NCBI GenBank assembly: GCA_947649615.1
Contig: CANSSG010000001.1
Coordinates: 62,001 to 126,000 of the forward strand
DNA length: 64,000 nucleotides
Source: an uncultured Clostridia bacterium
GTDB taxonomy: Bacteria; Bacillota; Clostridia; Oscillospirales; Oscillospiraceae
Reading direction: 5' to 3'
In this document: in pieces, positions 17,888 through 26,718 of the stretch
How positions within the stretch are numbered: the first letter of the stretch is position 1
How the letters are laid out: every line of letters begins with the position of its first letter
The notes under the pieces: model-generated
What the model saw: the letters and a program-made list of their open reading frames with translations, nothing else
The model's database searches: none
What the model was told of the DNA's origin: nothing
Program-made: the position numbers and the translations under genes

Positions 17888-18615
17888 TGACGCAGGGGAT
17901 TTACCGGGTAGAATATAACAGGGCGTTAGCGCCCGGCGTCTGTGAACTGCGGCTTTCCGGCGATACCAGCGCCCTCACCGCGCCGGGGCAGTTTATCAAC
18001 ATCAAGCTGGACGGCTTTTACCTCCGCCGGCCCATTTCGGTATGCGATTGGGACGGCGAGGGCATTACTGTCATATATAAGGTGGTTGGCAAAGGCACCG
18101 CCGCCCTCAGCGGCGTAGAGCCTGGGCAGGACCTCGACATTCTCTGCGGGCTGGGCAACGGTTTCGATGTGTCGAAGTGCGGCCGGCGCACCCTGGCCAT
18201 CGGCGGAGGCGCGGGCGTCCCGCCCATGTACGCTTTGGCAAAGGCCCTCCTGGCGGCAGGGAAAACGCCAATCGCCATTTTGGGCTTTAACAAAAAGGAT
18301 GAGGTTTTCTACGAGGACCGTTTCCGCGCCTTAGGCGTGGAAACCACCGTCACCACCGCAGACGGCAGCTACGGCCAAAAGGGCTTCGTCACCGGCGCCC
18401 TGCCGGAAGCGTATGATTTTTACTGCGCCTGCGGACCCCTCCCCATGCTGAAGGCGGTATATGACGCCGCCCCCACCTCCGGGCTGCTGAGTTTTGAGGA
18501 GCGGATGGGCTGCGGCTTCGGCGCCTGCATGGGCTGCACCTGCAAAACAAAATACGGCAATAAGCGCATCTGTAAAGATGGCCCGGTACTGGAAAAGGAG
18601 GAGGTTATATGGTAG
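17884..18615 (+). CDS. pyrK: Dihydroorotate dehydrogenase electron-transfer subunit
   Basis: FAD and [2Fe-2S] subunit that passes electrons from PyrD to NAD+ in the class 1B enzyme. Seen: FAD-binding region [13 protein letters not shown]-binding glycine-rich stretch [17 protein letters not shown], and C-terminal cluster cysteines 210, 215, 218 and 230 in CGFGACMGC and ICKDGP. Two adjacent ATG codons (17884 and 17887) are possible starts; both are near GGAAGGAGG and overlap the pyrC stop. It overlaps pyrD by 7 nt, in keeping with stoichiometric production of the heterotetramer. Confidence 0.95.
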   Translation: MMTQGIYRVEYNRALAPGVCELRLSGDTSALTAPGQFINIKLDGFYLRRPISVCDWDGEGITVIYKVVGKGTAALSGVEPGQDLDILCGLGNGFDVSKCGRRTLAIGGGAGVPPMYALAKALLAAGKTPIAILGFNKKDEVFYEDRFRALGVETTVTTADGSYGQKGFVTGALPEAYDFYCACGPLPMLKAVYDAAPTSGLLSFEERMGCGFGACMGCTCKTKYGNKRICKDGPVLEKEEVIW

Positions 18616-19526
18616 ACACAAGCGTAGTTCTCTCCGGTATCAAGCTGGACAACCCCATCATTCCCGCCAGCGGGACCTTTGGATACGGATATGAGTTCGC
18701 GGCGCTGTACGACATCAACTGCCTGGGAACCTTTTCCTTCAAAGGTACTACCCATGCCCCCCGGTTTGGCAACCCCACCCCCCGCATTGCAGAGGCCCCC
18801 TCCGGGCTGCTCAACGCCGTAGGCCTGCAAAACCCCGGAGTAGAGAAGGTCGCCGCCGAAGAGCTACCCAAGCTGCGGCAGGTATTCCATAAACCGATGA
18901 TGGCAAACATCAGCGGTTTTTCTGTGGAGGAGTACGCGGAAACCTGCGCCCTGCTGGACAAGGAGGAGCAGGTAGGGTGGCTTGAGGTCAACATTTCCTG
19001 CCCCAACGTCCACAACGGCGGCATGAGCTTCGGCACCAGCCCGGACGCGGCGGCGGAGGTCACCCGGGCGGTGAAGGCCGTCACCACCAAGCCCGTCTAT
19101 ATGAAGCTCAGCCCCAACGTCACCGACATCGCCGCCATAGCCAAGGCCTGCGAAGACGCAGGCGCGGACGGCGTCAGCCTGATCAACACCCTGCTTTCCA
19201 TGCGCATCAACTTAAGAACCCGCAAGCCCCTGCTGGCCAACGGCACCGGCGGCTTATCCGGCCCGGCGGTGTTCCCGGTAGCGGTACGGATGGTATACCA
19301 GGTCTACGAAGCGGTTAAAATCCCCGTCATCGGCATGGGCGGGGTGTCGTCGGCGGAGGACGTGATAGAAATGATGCTGGCGGGTGCGTCCGCCGTAGAG
19401 GTAGGGGCGGCGAACCTGGTAAACCCCTTCGCCTGCCGGGACATCGTCCGGGATTTGCCGGAAGTGATGGAAAAATATGGAATCAAGAATTTATCTGAAA
19501 TCATAGGAGGAGCGCACAATGGGTAA
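18609..19526 (+). CDS. pyrD: Dihydroorotate dehydrogenase, class 1B catalytic subunit
   Basis: FMN enzyme oxidising dihydroorotate to orotate with PyrK as partner. Class 1B features: N-terminus with [13 protein letters not shown], substrate loop region [17 protein letters not shown] with the catalytic Cys, and the FMN phosphate motif [20 protein letters not shown]. 305 residues is normal. Overlaps both neighbours (pyrK upstream, pyrF downstream by 8 nt), showing tight coupling. Confidence 0.97.
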   Translation: MVDTSVVLSGIKLDNPIIPASGTFGYGYEFAALYDINCLGTFSFKGTTHAPRFGNPTPRIAEAPSGLLNAVGLQNPGVEKVAAEELPKLRQVFHKPMMANISGFSVEEYAETCALLDKEEQVGWLEVNISCPNVHNGGMSFGTSPDAAAEVTRAVKAVTTKPVYMKLSPNVTDIAAIAKACEDAGADGVSLINTLLSMRINLRTRKPLLANGTGGLSGPAVFPVAVRMVYQVYEAVKIPVIGMGGVSSAEDVIEMMLAGASAVEVGAANLVNPFACRDIVRDLPEVMEKYGIKNLSEIIGGAHNG

Positions 19527-20217
19527 GGACGTCATCATCGCTTTGGACTTTGACAGCCGGGAGAAAACCCTGGCCTTTCTGGACCAGTTCACGGAGGAAA
19601 AGCCCTTCGTAAAAATCGGCATGGAGCTGTACTACGCCGAAGGGCCGGCGGTTGTCCGGGAGATCAAGGCCCGGGGCCACAAGGTTTTTCTGGACCTGAA
19701 GCTTCACGACATCCCCAATACGGTCAAAAAGGCCATGGCGGTGCTGTCCGGCCTGGACGTAGACATGACCAACCTCCATGCCGCCGGTACAAAGGCCATG
19801 ATGGAGGCCGCCCTGGAGGGCCTGACCCGTCCCGACGGCACCCGTCCCCTGCTGATTGCGGTCACCCAGCTCACCTCCACCAGCCAGGAGCGGATGGAAG
19901 CCGACCTGCTCATTGACAAGCCCCTTGACCAGGTGGTAATGCACTATGCCAAATGCGCGGCGGAAGCGGGGCTGGCCGGCGTAGTCTGCTCGCCGCTGGA
20001 AGCAGGAAAAGTCCATGAAGCCTGCGGCGGCGGCTTTGTCACCGTCACCCCCGGGGTGCGTTTTGCCGACGGCGAGGTGGGCGACCAGGTCCGCGTCACC
20101 ACCCCTGCCAAGGCGAAGGAGCTTGGTTCCGACTACATCGTGGTCGGCCGCCCCATCACCCAGGCGGCGGACCCGGTGGCGGCGTACCGCCGGTGCGTGG
20201 CGGAGTTTGTAGGCTGA
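19519..20217 (+). CDS. pyrF: Orotidine 5'-phosphate decarboxylase
   Basis: Last step of UMP synthesis. The catalytic Asp-Lys array is visible in [16 protein letters not shown]. Other signatures are the N-terminal [14 protein letters not shown] and the C-terminal phosphate-binding [14 protein letters not shown] stretch ([16 protein letters not shown]). 232 residues fits the short bacterial class. Start ATG is preceded by AGGAGG within the end of pyrD. The next gene begins 3 nt after its stop. Confidence 0.97.
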   Translation: MGKDVIIALDFDSREKTLAFLDQFTEEKPFVKIGMELYYAEGPAVVREIKARGHKVFLDLKLHDIPNTVKKAMAVLSGLDVDMTNLHAAGTKAMMEAALEGLTRPDGTRPLLIAVTQLTSTSQERMEADLLIDKPLDQVVMHYAKCAAEAGLAGVVCSPLEAGKVHEACGGGFVTVTPGVRFADGEVGDQVRVTTPAKAKELGSDYIVVGRPITQAADPVAAYRRCVAEFVG

Positions 20218-20220
20218 TTT

Positions 20221-21213
20221 ATGTGGAAAACGATTTTATTTGACCTGGACGGCACCCTGACGGACTCCGCGCCAGGCATTACCAACGCGGTGTCCCGCGC
20301 ATTGGCCCATTTGGGGATTGCGGAGAAGCCGGAAAACCTCCTGAAATTCATCGGCCCGCCGCTGAACGAATCCCTGCCGGAATATTACGGCTTCACACCG
20401 GAGCAGACGGTAAAAGCGGTAGAGGTCTTCCGGGAATACTTCATGGAGAAGGGCTGGCTGGAGAACGCGCCCTACCCCGGCATCGGGAAGCTTTTGCAGG
20501 ACTTGAAAGCCGCCGGCTTGCAGCTAATGGTTGCCACCTCCAAGCCGGAGGTGCAGGCGGTGCGGATTTTGCAGCACTTCGGCTTAGCGATGTATTTCGA
20601 CCGTATCTGCGGCGCGCCCTTAGGCAACGAGGACGGGGCGCGGAAAGCTTCCGTCGTCCGCGCCGCCCTCAGCTATGTGAAGGACGCGTCCTCCGTGGTC
20701 ATGGTAGGCGACCGCTGGCACGATGTCACAGGGGCGCATGAGAACGGCCTGCCTTGCATCGGGGTGCTTTACGGCTACGGCGGGCGGGAGGAACTGCAAA
20801 ACGCGGACGCGGAGTTCCTTGCGGAGGATTTGGCGGCGTTGAAGCATCTGCTGCTCTTCGACGTAAAGCTGGCGGAACGGTGGCTGAAAGCCTTTGGCGC
20901 GGGGCGGAATCTGGAACAGCTTCGGAACGCCTGCTATCAAGGCTGCCTGTGGCCCCCCGCGCCCCGGAACGGCGCGCCTGTGCTGGAAGGCGAGGAAGCG
21001 AAGCGGGCCTTTGACGCGCTGGACTATGACGCCGCCTATATTTTTCGTGAGGGCATTACCCAGGCGGGCGTCACCTGCAAAGTCACCGCCGCCGGACTGA
21101 AGCAGATACATGGTTCTGACGTGTATGTGGTGGACAGGGACTTCCGGTGGACATATGTACACACCCATGAGGATGGGTGGATGGGACCGTATTTCTGCTG
21201 CCTGGACGGATAG
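20221..21213 (+). CDS. HAD-family phosphatase fused to a DUF4275-like C-terminal domain
   Basis: Residues 1-212 are a phosphoglycolate-phosphatase-like HAD hydrolase with all four motifs: FDLDGTLTDSA (nucleophile and acid Asp), VATSKPE, a conserved Lys, and VMVGDRWHDVTGA. Residues about 215-330 are a second domain with YQGCLWPPAP, AYIFREG and DVYVVDRDFRWTYVHTHEDG, which resembles DUF4275 from memory, not from a search. It sits between pyrF and pyrE with no promoter between them, so it is an operon member. By context it may dephosphorylate a nucleotide or pathway intermediate, but the substrate is unknown. Confidence 0.85.
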   Translation: MWKTILFDLDGTLTDSAPGITNAVSRALAHLGIAEKPENLLKFIGPPLNESLPEYYGFTPEQTVKAVEVFREYFMEKGWLENAPYPGIGKLLQDLKAAGLQLMVATSKPEVQAVRILQHFGLAMYFDRICGAPLGNEDGARKASVVRAALSYVKDASSVVMVGDRWHDVTGAHENGLPCIGVLYGYGGREELQNADAEFLAEDLAALKHLLLFDVKLAERWLKAFGAGRNLEQLRNACYQGCLWPPAPRNGAPVLEGEEAKRAFDALDYDAAYIFREGITQAGVTCKVTAAGLKQIHGSDVYVVDRDFRWTYVHTHEDGWMGPYFCCLDG

Positions 21214-21250
21214 TATCTGAACATGATTCGATAAATTGAGGAGGAGCACT

Positions 21251-21898
21251 ATGGAACACATTTCTCAGCAGATTGCAAAGGATCTGCTCAAAATCAAGGC
21301 CGTATTTTTCCGCCCGGAGGAGCCGTTCACCTGGGCCAGCGGCATCAAAAGCCCGGTCTACTGCGACAACCGCCTGACCCTCACCGCCCCGGAGGTGCGC
21401 AGCGGCGTAGAGAACGCGTTAGCGGAGACCATCCGCCGGGAATATCCGGAAGCGGAAGTCCTCATGGGTACATCCACGGCAGGCATCGCCCACGCTGCCA
21501 TCACAGGCCATATATTAGGCCTGCCCATGGGCTATGTCCGCTCCGGCAGCAAGGACCACGGCCGTCAAAATCAGATTGAGGGCAAGCTGGAAAAAGGCCA
21601 GAAGGTAGTTGTGGTGGAGGACCTGATCTCCACCGGCGGCAGCGTCATCGAGGTGGTCAACGTCCTGCGGGAAGCCGGGGCGGAGGTGCTGGGGATTGTC
21701 AGCATTTTCACCTACGGGATGCAGAAGGGCCTGGACCGCCTGGCGGCGGCAAACGTGAAAAACGTCAGCCTGACCAACTTTGACGTAATCGCCCAAGTGG
21801 CGGCTGACGAAAATTATATCAAGCCCGAGGACGTCGCCCGCCTGATTGCCTTCCGCAACAACCCGTCGGACGAGAGCTGGATTGGAGGAAACAAGTAA
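21251..21898 (+). CDS. pyrE: Orotate phosphoribosyltransferase
   Basis: Joins orotate to PRPP to make OMP. PRPP-binding motif VVVVEDLISTGGSVIEVV is clear, as is the catalytic-loop region VRSGSKDHGRQNQIEG. N-terminal FFRPEEPFTWASGIKSPVYCDNR-like stretch is typical. Start ATG at 21251 follows GAGGAGG; the annotation from an earlier in-frame codon is not supported. 215 residues. The stop codon is directly followed by the pyrB ATG. Confidence 0.96.
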   Translation: MEHISQQIAKDLLKIKAVFFRPEEPFTWASGIKSPVYCDNRLTLTAPEVRSGVENALAETIRREYPEAEVLMGTSTAGIAHAAITGHILGLPMGYVRSGSKDHGRQNQIEGKLEKGQKVVVVEDLISTGGSVIEVVNVLREAGAEVLGIVSIFTYGMQKGLDRLAAANVKNVSLTNFDVIAQVAADENYIKPEDVARLIAFRNNPSDESWIGGNK

Positions 21899-22822
21899 AT
21901 GGAAAACGTAAGAAGCCTGATTAACATTTTAGATCTGTCTGTGGAAGAGATTGACGGGATGGTGGCCCTGGCCACCAAGATGCTGGCGGACCCTGCCGCC
22001 TACGCCCACAAGTGCAACGGCAAAATCTTAGCCACCCTGTTCTTCGAGCCGTCCACCCGCACCCGTCTGAGCTTTGAGTCCGCCATGCTGAGCCTGGGCG
22101 GGCAGGTGTTGGGCTTTTCGGAAGCGTCCAGTTCCTCCGCCGCCAAGGGCGAGAGCGTAGCGGACACCGTACGCACGGTAAGCTGCTACAGCGATATCAT
22201 CGCCATGCGCCACCCCAAGGAGGGCGCGCCTCTGGTTGCCAGCCAGCACTCTTTGGTGCCGGTCATCAACGCGGGGGACGGCGGCCACAACCACCCCACC
22301 CAGACCCTCACTGACCTGCTGACCATCCACCATGAGAAGGGCCGTTTTGACAACCTGACCGTAGGCTTCTGCGGCGACCTGAAGTTTGGCCGCACGGTTC
22401 ACTCCCTGATTTCGGCCATGAGCCGGTATACCGGGACGAAGATCGTCCTGGTCTCCCCGGAGGAACTGAAGCTGCCCAGCTATGTCAAGAAGGAAGTCCT
22501 CCAGAAAAACGGCATCCCTTATGAGCAGACCACGGACTTAGAATCGGTCATGCCGGAGCTGGACATTTTGTATATGACCCGCGTCCAGCGCGAGCGTTTC
22601 TTCAACGAGGAAGACTATCTTCGCTTGAAGGACAGCTATATCCTGACCCCGGACAAGCTTCACAACGCGAAGGCGGACCTGAGCATCCTGCATCCTCTGC
22701 CGCGCGTCAATGAAATTTCGGTAGCGGTGGACCAAGACCCCCGCGCGGCGTATTTCCGGCAGGTACGTTATGGGCGGTATATCCGCATGGCGCTGATTAT
22801 GAAGCTGCTGGGCATTGCGTGA
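21899..22822 (+). CDS. pyrB: Aspartate carbamoyltransferase catalytic subunit
   Basis: Forms carbamoyl-aspartate from carbamoyl phosphate and aspartate, the committed step. The carbamoyl-phosphate motif [15 protein letters not shown], the 80s-loop [11 protein letters not shown] and HPTQTLTDL are present. 307 residues is the normal length. Start ATG is immediately after the pyrE stop, with GGAGG ten nt upstream. Downstream pyrI provides the regulatory chain. Confidence 0.97.
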   Translation: MENVRSLINILDLSVEEIDGMVALATKMLADPAAYAHKCNGKILATLFFEPSTRTRLSFESAMLSLGGQVLGFSEASSSSAAKGESVADTVRTVSCYSDIIAMRHPKEGAPLVASQHSLVPVINAGDGGHNHPTQTLTDLLTIHHEKGRFDNLTVGFCGDLKFGRTVHSLISAMSRYTGTKIVLVSPEELKLPSYVKKEVLQKNGIPYEQTTDLESVMPELDILYMTRVQRERFFNEEDYLRLKDSYILTPDKLHNAKADLSILHPLPRVNEISVAVDQDPRAAYFRQVRYGRYIRMALIMKLLGIA

Positions 22823-22840
22823 TAGGGAGGGCGAAAAGAA

Positions 22841-23260
22841 ATGACGATTGATTCGATTAAAAACGGGATTGTGATCGACCACATTGCCGCCGGCAAGGCG
22901 ATGGAGCTATACAGCATTTTGGGGTTAGGCGGACTGGACTGCACGGTAGCGATTTTAAAAAATGTAGTCAGCGGCAAGCTTGGCCGGAAGGACATCATCA
23001 AAATTGACAGCATTTTAGAATTAGATTGGGACATCATCGGCTATGTAGATCCAAACATCACAGTCAACATCATCAAGGACGGCGAACGTCTGGAGAAGCG
23101 GCAACTCAAGCTTCCTGAGACCATCACCGGCGTGATCCACTGCAAGAATCCCCGCTGCATCACTTCCATCGAGCAGGAGCTTCCCCAGGTATTCAAGCTG
23201 ACGGACCGGAGCAAACGGGTATACCGCTGTCTCTACTGCGAGACCCAGGCGGGGAAATAG
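22841..23260 (+). CDS. pyrI: Aspartate carbamoyltransferase regulatory subunit
   Basis: Allosteric chain that binds nucleotide effectors and forms the ATCase holoenzyme with PyrB. 139 residues. The C-terminal zinc domain has Cys 101, 106, 130 and 133 (CKNPRC and CLYC), the pattern that contacts the catalytic subunit. The N-terminal part carries KNGIVIDHIAAGKA and ILGLGG. Good ribosome-binding site (GGGAGGG). It is the last gene of the operon; the structured repeat begins about 45 nt after it. Confidence 0.96.
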   Translation: MTIDSIKNGIVIDHIAAGKAMELYSILGLGGLDCTVAILKNVVSGKLGRKDIIKIDSILELDWDIIGYVDPNITVNIIKDGERLEKRQLKLPETITGVIHCKNPRCITSIEQELPQVFKLTDRSKRVYRCLYCETQAGK

Positions 23261-23305
23261 TTCTGCCCTTTGGTTCTTGGGGCCTGCCCGGCCCCAAACC
23301 CCAGG

Positions 23306-23741
23306 GTTACTTTTCGTACGGGCGAAAAGTAACCAAAAGCCCGCGCAAGGGGGGCCAGCCCCCCTTGCGAATCCCTCCTGAAATCTTTGTTTAGTTTTGC
23401 CTTTTGGTACGCTGCTGGTGTTCTGCCGATACTGCGTGGACTTTGTGCGCCGGATACTGCATCTGCCCACGGGCATTTTGTAGGTGCCTACCTTTTTTGC
23501 TTTGGGTTCTCCCGGCGCGCGCGGGGAGCAACAATCCCCCGTGCCGCGTCTCACGCGGCAACCAGCACCTCGATAGAACTGTGCGCAGAAGCAAGCACCG
23601 GCATCGGCCCAATGCACCGGAGGTAGACAAAACCAGCCAAAGGTCGTAGCGAAAAATAATATCCCCCGTAATAATAAGGGATTTTTAAACCGCAGGTTTA
23701 AATGATTTTTTGGTTACTTTTTGTTCACACAAAAAGTAACT
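23306..23741 (+). repeat. Structured intergenic repeat, copy B
   Basis: Full-length relative of 5645-6050 in the same orientation, estimated by eye at about 80 percent identity over the core. It starts with a perfect hairpin (GGTTACTTTTCG paired with CGAAAAGTAACC), has a second hairpin CGCAAGGGGGG with CCCCCCTTGCG, the shared GCCGCG-TCTCA-CGCGGC hairpin and the terminal TTTAAACC-GCA-GGTTTAAA. A further hairpin GTTACTTTTTGT with ACAAAAAGTAAC follows at 23713-23740. It fills the gap between pyrI and the acetyltransferase. No convincing gene. Confidence 0.8.
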
Positions 23742-23773
23742 CCGCGCCCTCTCAGACAAAAAGGAGAAACTCT

Positions 23774-24265
23774 ATGCCTATTGACCATATCCCCCAACCG
23801 GACATTTTACCAATCTCTGAGACCCTTCGGCTGAGAAAATACGATGGAACCCATGATTTTGCCCTGTCCTGGTACACAGACCCGGAGACCGTCTGGCTGG
23901 TAGACGGTGATCGGGATATTTACACACCGGAAAAGCTGCATAAAATGTACACCCATCAGGATACCCACGGCGAATTGTATTTCATCGAATGGAAAGAAAA
24001 TGCCTGCTGGCGTCCCATAGGGGACGTCTGTCTCTCACTAGATGACTTCGCCATCGTCATCGGAGATAAATCCCTCCGCGGCAAGGGCGTAGGCAAGGCT
24101 GCCGCCTCCGCGCTGATAGCCCGCGCCCGGGGCTTAGGCTGGGCATGCGTCCGCGTTGGCGACATTTACGACTTCAACGCCCCTTCCCAAGCCCTGTTCA
24201 CCTCCCTGGGCTTCCAGCCGGAGGGAAAGACGGAAAAAGGGCGCAGCTACATCCTGCCCCTCTGA
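23774..24265 (+). CDS. GNAT-family N-acetyltransferase
   Basis: 163-residue acetyl-CoA-dependent acyltransferase of unknown substrate. The acetyl-CoA pyrophosphate loop is KSLRGKGVGKAAASALI (R/Q-x-x-G-x-G/A type). The C-terminal half VRVGDIYDFNAPSQALFTSLGF is typical. The N-terminus resembles the RimJ/RimL group (SETLRLRKYDGTHDFAL). Start ATG at 23774 follows AAAAAGGAG; the in-frame extension upstream lies in the repeat. It ends 13 nt before mnmE and may be cotranscribed with it. Confidence 0.88.
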   Translation: MPIDHIPQPDILPISETLRLRKYDGTHDFALSWYTDPETVWLVDGDRDIYTPEKLHKMYTHQDTHGELYFIEWKENACWRPIGDVCLSLDDFAIVIGDKSLRGKGVGKAAASALIARARGLGWACVRVGDIYDFNAPSQALFTSLGFQPEGKTEKGRSYILPL

Positions 24266-24278
24266 AAGGAGAACCCTT

Positions 24279-25622
24279 ATGGACGTTATTGCCGCTATAT
24301 CTACCGGAAACGCCCTCTCCGCCATCGGCATCGTCCGGGTGTCGGGAGAGGGCTGCTTTGATGTGTGCCAAGCCGTATTCCGCCCCCTGTCGGGCAAGCC
24401 CTTCGCCGCCCTCCGCCCCCGGGAAATGACACTGGGCCGTCTCATGGATTGCGAAGGCCGGGTCATCGACTCCTGCCTGGCCGTCCGCTTCCCCGGCCCT
24501 GGCAGCTACACAGGGGAGGACTGCGCCGAATTCCACTGCCACGGCTCACCGGCAGTACTCAGCGAAGCCCTCCGCGCCCTGTTCGCCGCCGGGGCGCAGC
24601 AGGCCGGTCGTGGGGAATTTACCAAACGGGCCTTTCTCAACGGCCAACTGGATCTGACCCAGGCGGAAGCCGTCATCGACCTGATTGAATCGGAAACCGC
24701 CCAAGCGGCCCATAACGCCGCAGCGCAGTTAGGCGGCGCCCTGCGCCGGAAGCTGGAACCAGTTTACGACAGTCTGCTGGATATCGCCAGCCAGTTCTAT
24801 GCCGTAGTGGACTACCCCGACGAAGACATCGAGGATCTGCCAAAGGAAGCCATCCTAAAAACCCTGACCCAGGCGGAGCAAACCCTGGAAGCCCTCTCCG
24901 CCACAGCCCGCCGGGGGCAAATCCTGCGCCAGGGCGTCCCTACCGCCATCCTGGGCAAGCCCAACGTGGGCAAAAGCTCCCTTCTCAACGCGCTGCTGGG
25001 CTACGACCGCGCCATTGTCACCGATGTGGCGGGAACCACCCGCGACACGGTAGAGGAACGGGTGGTAACCGGCGGCGTATTGTTGCGTCTCACCGACACT
25101 GCCGGCATCCGGGAGACCGGGGACGAGGTTGAACGCCTGGGCGTAGCCCGCTCCCGGCAGGCGGCGGCAGGCGCGGACCTGGCCCTGCTGGTGCTGGACG
25201 GCTCCCGCCCTCTGGACGGGGAGGATGAAGCCGCCCTGGAAGCGGCGAAGCAGGCCCCGCACCTGCTGGTGCTGTCCAACAAGTGCGACCTGCCCCAGCA
25301 ATTAACGTTCCCCAACGCGCTCCCCATCTCCGCCAAGGACGGAACCGGCCTGGCCGCCCTGGAGGAAGCGATTCAGGCTCTCTACCCCAACGGCGGTGCT
25401 CCCACCGGTGAAATCCTCACCAACGCCCGCCAAGCGGAAGCCATCGCCCGCAGCTTGGAAGCCCTGCGCGGCGCAAAGGCCGCCCTTACGGACGGCCTGA
25501 CTCCGGACGCGGTTCTGTCTGACGCTGAACGGGCTATGACCGCCCTGGGGGAGGTTACGGGCAAAACCCTGCGGGAGGATTTGACGGCCCGGATTTTTGA
25601 ACGGTTCTGCGTGGGAAAATAG
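24279..25622 (+). CDS. mnmE: tRNA modification GTPase MnmE
   Basis: With MnmG it adds carboxymethylaminomethyl to wobble uridine 34 of tRNAs. The 447 residues carry the N-terminal folate-binding domain (SAIGIVRVSG), a helical domain, the inserted G domain with G1 GKPNVGKSSLLN near 225, G3 DTAGIRET and G4 NKCD, and the conserved C-terminal FCVGK with the functional Cys. Start ATG at 24279 follows AAAGGAG; earlier in-frame codons overlap the acetyltransferase. mnmG and rsmG, commonly adjacent, are not here, but noc/parB is, convergently. Confidence 0.97.
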   Translation: MDVIAAISTGNALSAIGIVRVSGEGCFDVCQAVFRPLSGKPFAALRPREMTLGRLMDCEGRVIDSCLAVRFPGPGSYTGEDCAEFHCHGSPAVLSEALRALFAAGAQQAGRGEFTKRAFLNGQLDLTQAEAVIDLIESETAQAAHNAAAQLGGALRRKLEPVYDSLLDIASQFYAVVDYPDEDIEDLPKEAILKTLTQAEQTLEALSATARRGQILRQGVPTAILGKPNVGKSSLLNALLGYDRAIVTDVAGTTRDTVEERVVTGGVLLRLTDTAGIRETGDEVERLGVARSRQAAAGADLALLVLDGSRPLDGEDEAALEAAKQAPHLLVLSNKCDLPQQLTFPNALPISAKDGTGLAALEEAIQALYPNGGAPTGEILTNARQAEAIARSLEALRGAKAALTDGLTPDAVLSDAERAMTALGEVTGKTLREDLTARIFERFCVGK

Positions 25623-25640
25623 GCTATCCCGTAGCCTTTT
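25621..25640. terminator. Compact bidirectional terminator over two stop codons
   Basis: AGGCTA and TAGCCT form a 6-bp stem around TCCCG, with TTTT on the plus side and ATTTT on the minus side. The mnmE stop (TAG, 25620-25622) and the noc stop (25624-25626) are both inside or touching the hairpin. The stem is short, so confidence is moderate. Confidence 0.5.
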
Positions 25641-26439
25641 GCTTTGGGATTTGGATGGTAATAGTGATTTTCTCCTCGCTGTCCTGCCGCTGGAACTGCG
25701 CGTCCACTCCGGCGCGGCGGATGGTCTCCATGCCCCGGTCCACGCTGTTGAGGAACAGCCGGACGTCTTTGATGATGTAGAGCCGCTTTTTTCCCTTCCC
25801 CTCCTTTTGTTTTTTTTGAAGCTGGGCTTCTATGTACTCCTCTGCCGCCGCCACAGTCATCTGCTTTTCGCCGATGTACCGCAGGGCGTCCATCCGCACC
25901 TCCTCGCCCTCCAGCCGCAGTAGCGCCCGGGCGTGGCGCTCGGTTAGTTCATATTTCCGCAGCAGCTCGCCGCAGGCGGGACTGAGTTTCAGCAGCCGCA
26001 GCTTATTTGCCACCGCAGGCTGGGAGCGTCCCAGCCGCCGGGCGGCTTCCTCCTGGCTCATGCCGTAGGTGGTGATAAGCTTGGAGATGGCGGCAGCTTC
26101 TTCCAGATAATGGAGGTCGCTTCGCTGCAAGTTTTCCACCAGGGCCAGCAGCGCGCTGTCCTGCGGCGAGGCCTTGACAAGGATGCAGGGCACATGGCTC
26201 AGCCCCGCCAGCCCAGCGGCCCGGAGCCGCCGCTCTCCCGCCACCAGGACATATCCCCTGGGCGTTTTCTGTACGCTCAAGGGCTGTAGGACGCCGTGCT
26301 GCCGGATAGATTCCGCCAGCTCCCGCAAGGGCTGTTCCGGAAAATGGCGGCGGGGCTGGCGTGGGTTAGGGCTGATGCGCTCGATGGGCAGCATATGGAT
26401 GCGCCCAGACTGAAACAGGGTGTTTTTCATAGTCTGCAT
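25624..26439 (-). CDS. noc: ParB/Noc-family DNA-binding protein
   Basis: 271 residues. The N-terminal ParB domain is clear (IERISPNPRQPRRHFP, VLVAGERRLRAAGLAG with the GERRxRA CTP/DNA clamp motif), followed by a ParB-type helix-turn-helix (GMSQEEAARRLGRSQPAVANKLRLL). The family spreads from specific DNA sites as a CTP-dependent clamp; Noc blocks division over the nucleoid and ParB segregates chromosomes. Adjacency to mnmE fits the chromosomal noc locus, but no parA and no parS-like palindrome was seen nearby, so noc versus parB is not settled. Start ATG follows GGAGGGG. Confidence 0.85.
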   Translation of the reverse strand: MQTMKNTLFQSGRIHMLPIERISPNPRQPRRHFPEQPLRELAESIRQHGVLQPLSVQKTPRGYVLVAGERRLRAAGLAGLSHVPCILVKASPQDSALLALVENLQRSDLHYLEEAAAISKLITTYGMSQEEAARRLGRSQPAVANKLRLLKLSPACGELLRKYELTERHARALLRLEGEEVRMDALRYIGEKQMTVAAAEEYIEAQLQKKQKEGKGKKRLYIIKDVRLFLNSVDRGMETIRRAGVDAQFQRQDSEEKITITIQIPKQKATG

Positions 26440-26521
26440 AAAAATTCCCCTCCGCAGTTTTTCTCCATTTTACGGCTTGTCCGCCGCAAAAGGGAGCAAA
26501 TCCTGTCGGAGGGGGAATTTT
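26440..26521 (-). promoter_or_regulatory. Leader of noc with a sequestered ribosome-binding site
   Basis: On the minus strand the segment at 26521-26507 (AAAATTCCCCCTCCG) can pair with CGGAGGGGAATTTT at 26454-26441, 14 pairs with one bulged base. The right arm contains the Shine-Dalgarno of noc and ends one base from the start codon. The structure would hide the ribosome-binding site. The rest of the gap, 26522-26680, shows no gene. Confidence 0.5.
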
Positions 26522-26680
26522 ATTTTTCGGCCGGCGCACCCGCCATCGCCGGAGGCCGTTTCCCGTCTGTTTTCCCCATACTTTTTCTCAGGAGATCATT
26601 TGTCAAGGGGGATTTCATCCAAATACAACTTCTCTGCAAACTGGAATTGGAAGCCGGAGAAAGCTACATGTTATAGAGCC

Positions 26681-26718
26681 AAACCGGTAGCCCGGATTGT
26701 GCATTACGACCGCACCAG
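26681..26718 (+). repeat. Imperfect inverted repeat, left arm flanking the nucleotidyltransferase
   Basis: AAACCGGTAGCCCGGATTG, then TGCATTACGACCGCACCAG. It matches the complement of 27642-27677 at about 31 of 36 positions. It overlaps the last codons of the nucleotidyltransferase gene. Confidence 0.6.

Noticed and set aside
26440..26703. parS or Noc-binding palindrome near noc
   Set aside because: No close match to TGTTTCACGTGAAACA or ATTTCCCGGGAAAT was seen. The inverted repeat there is better explained as leader structure over the ribosome-binding site.
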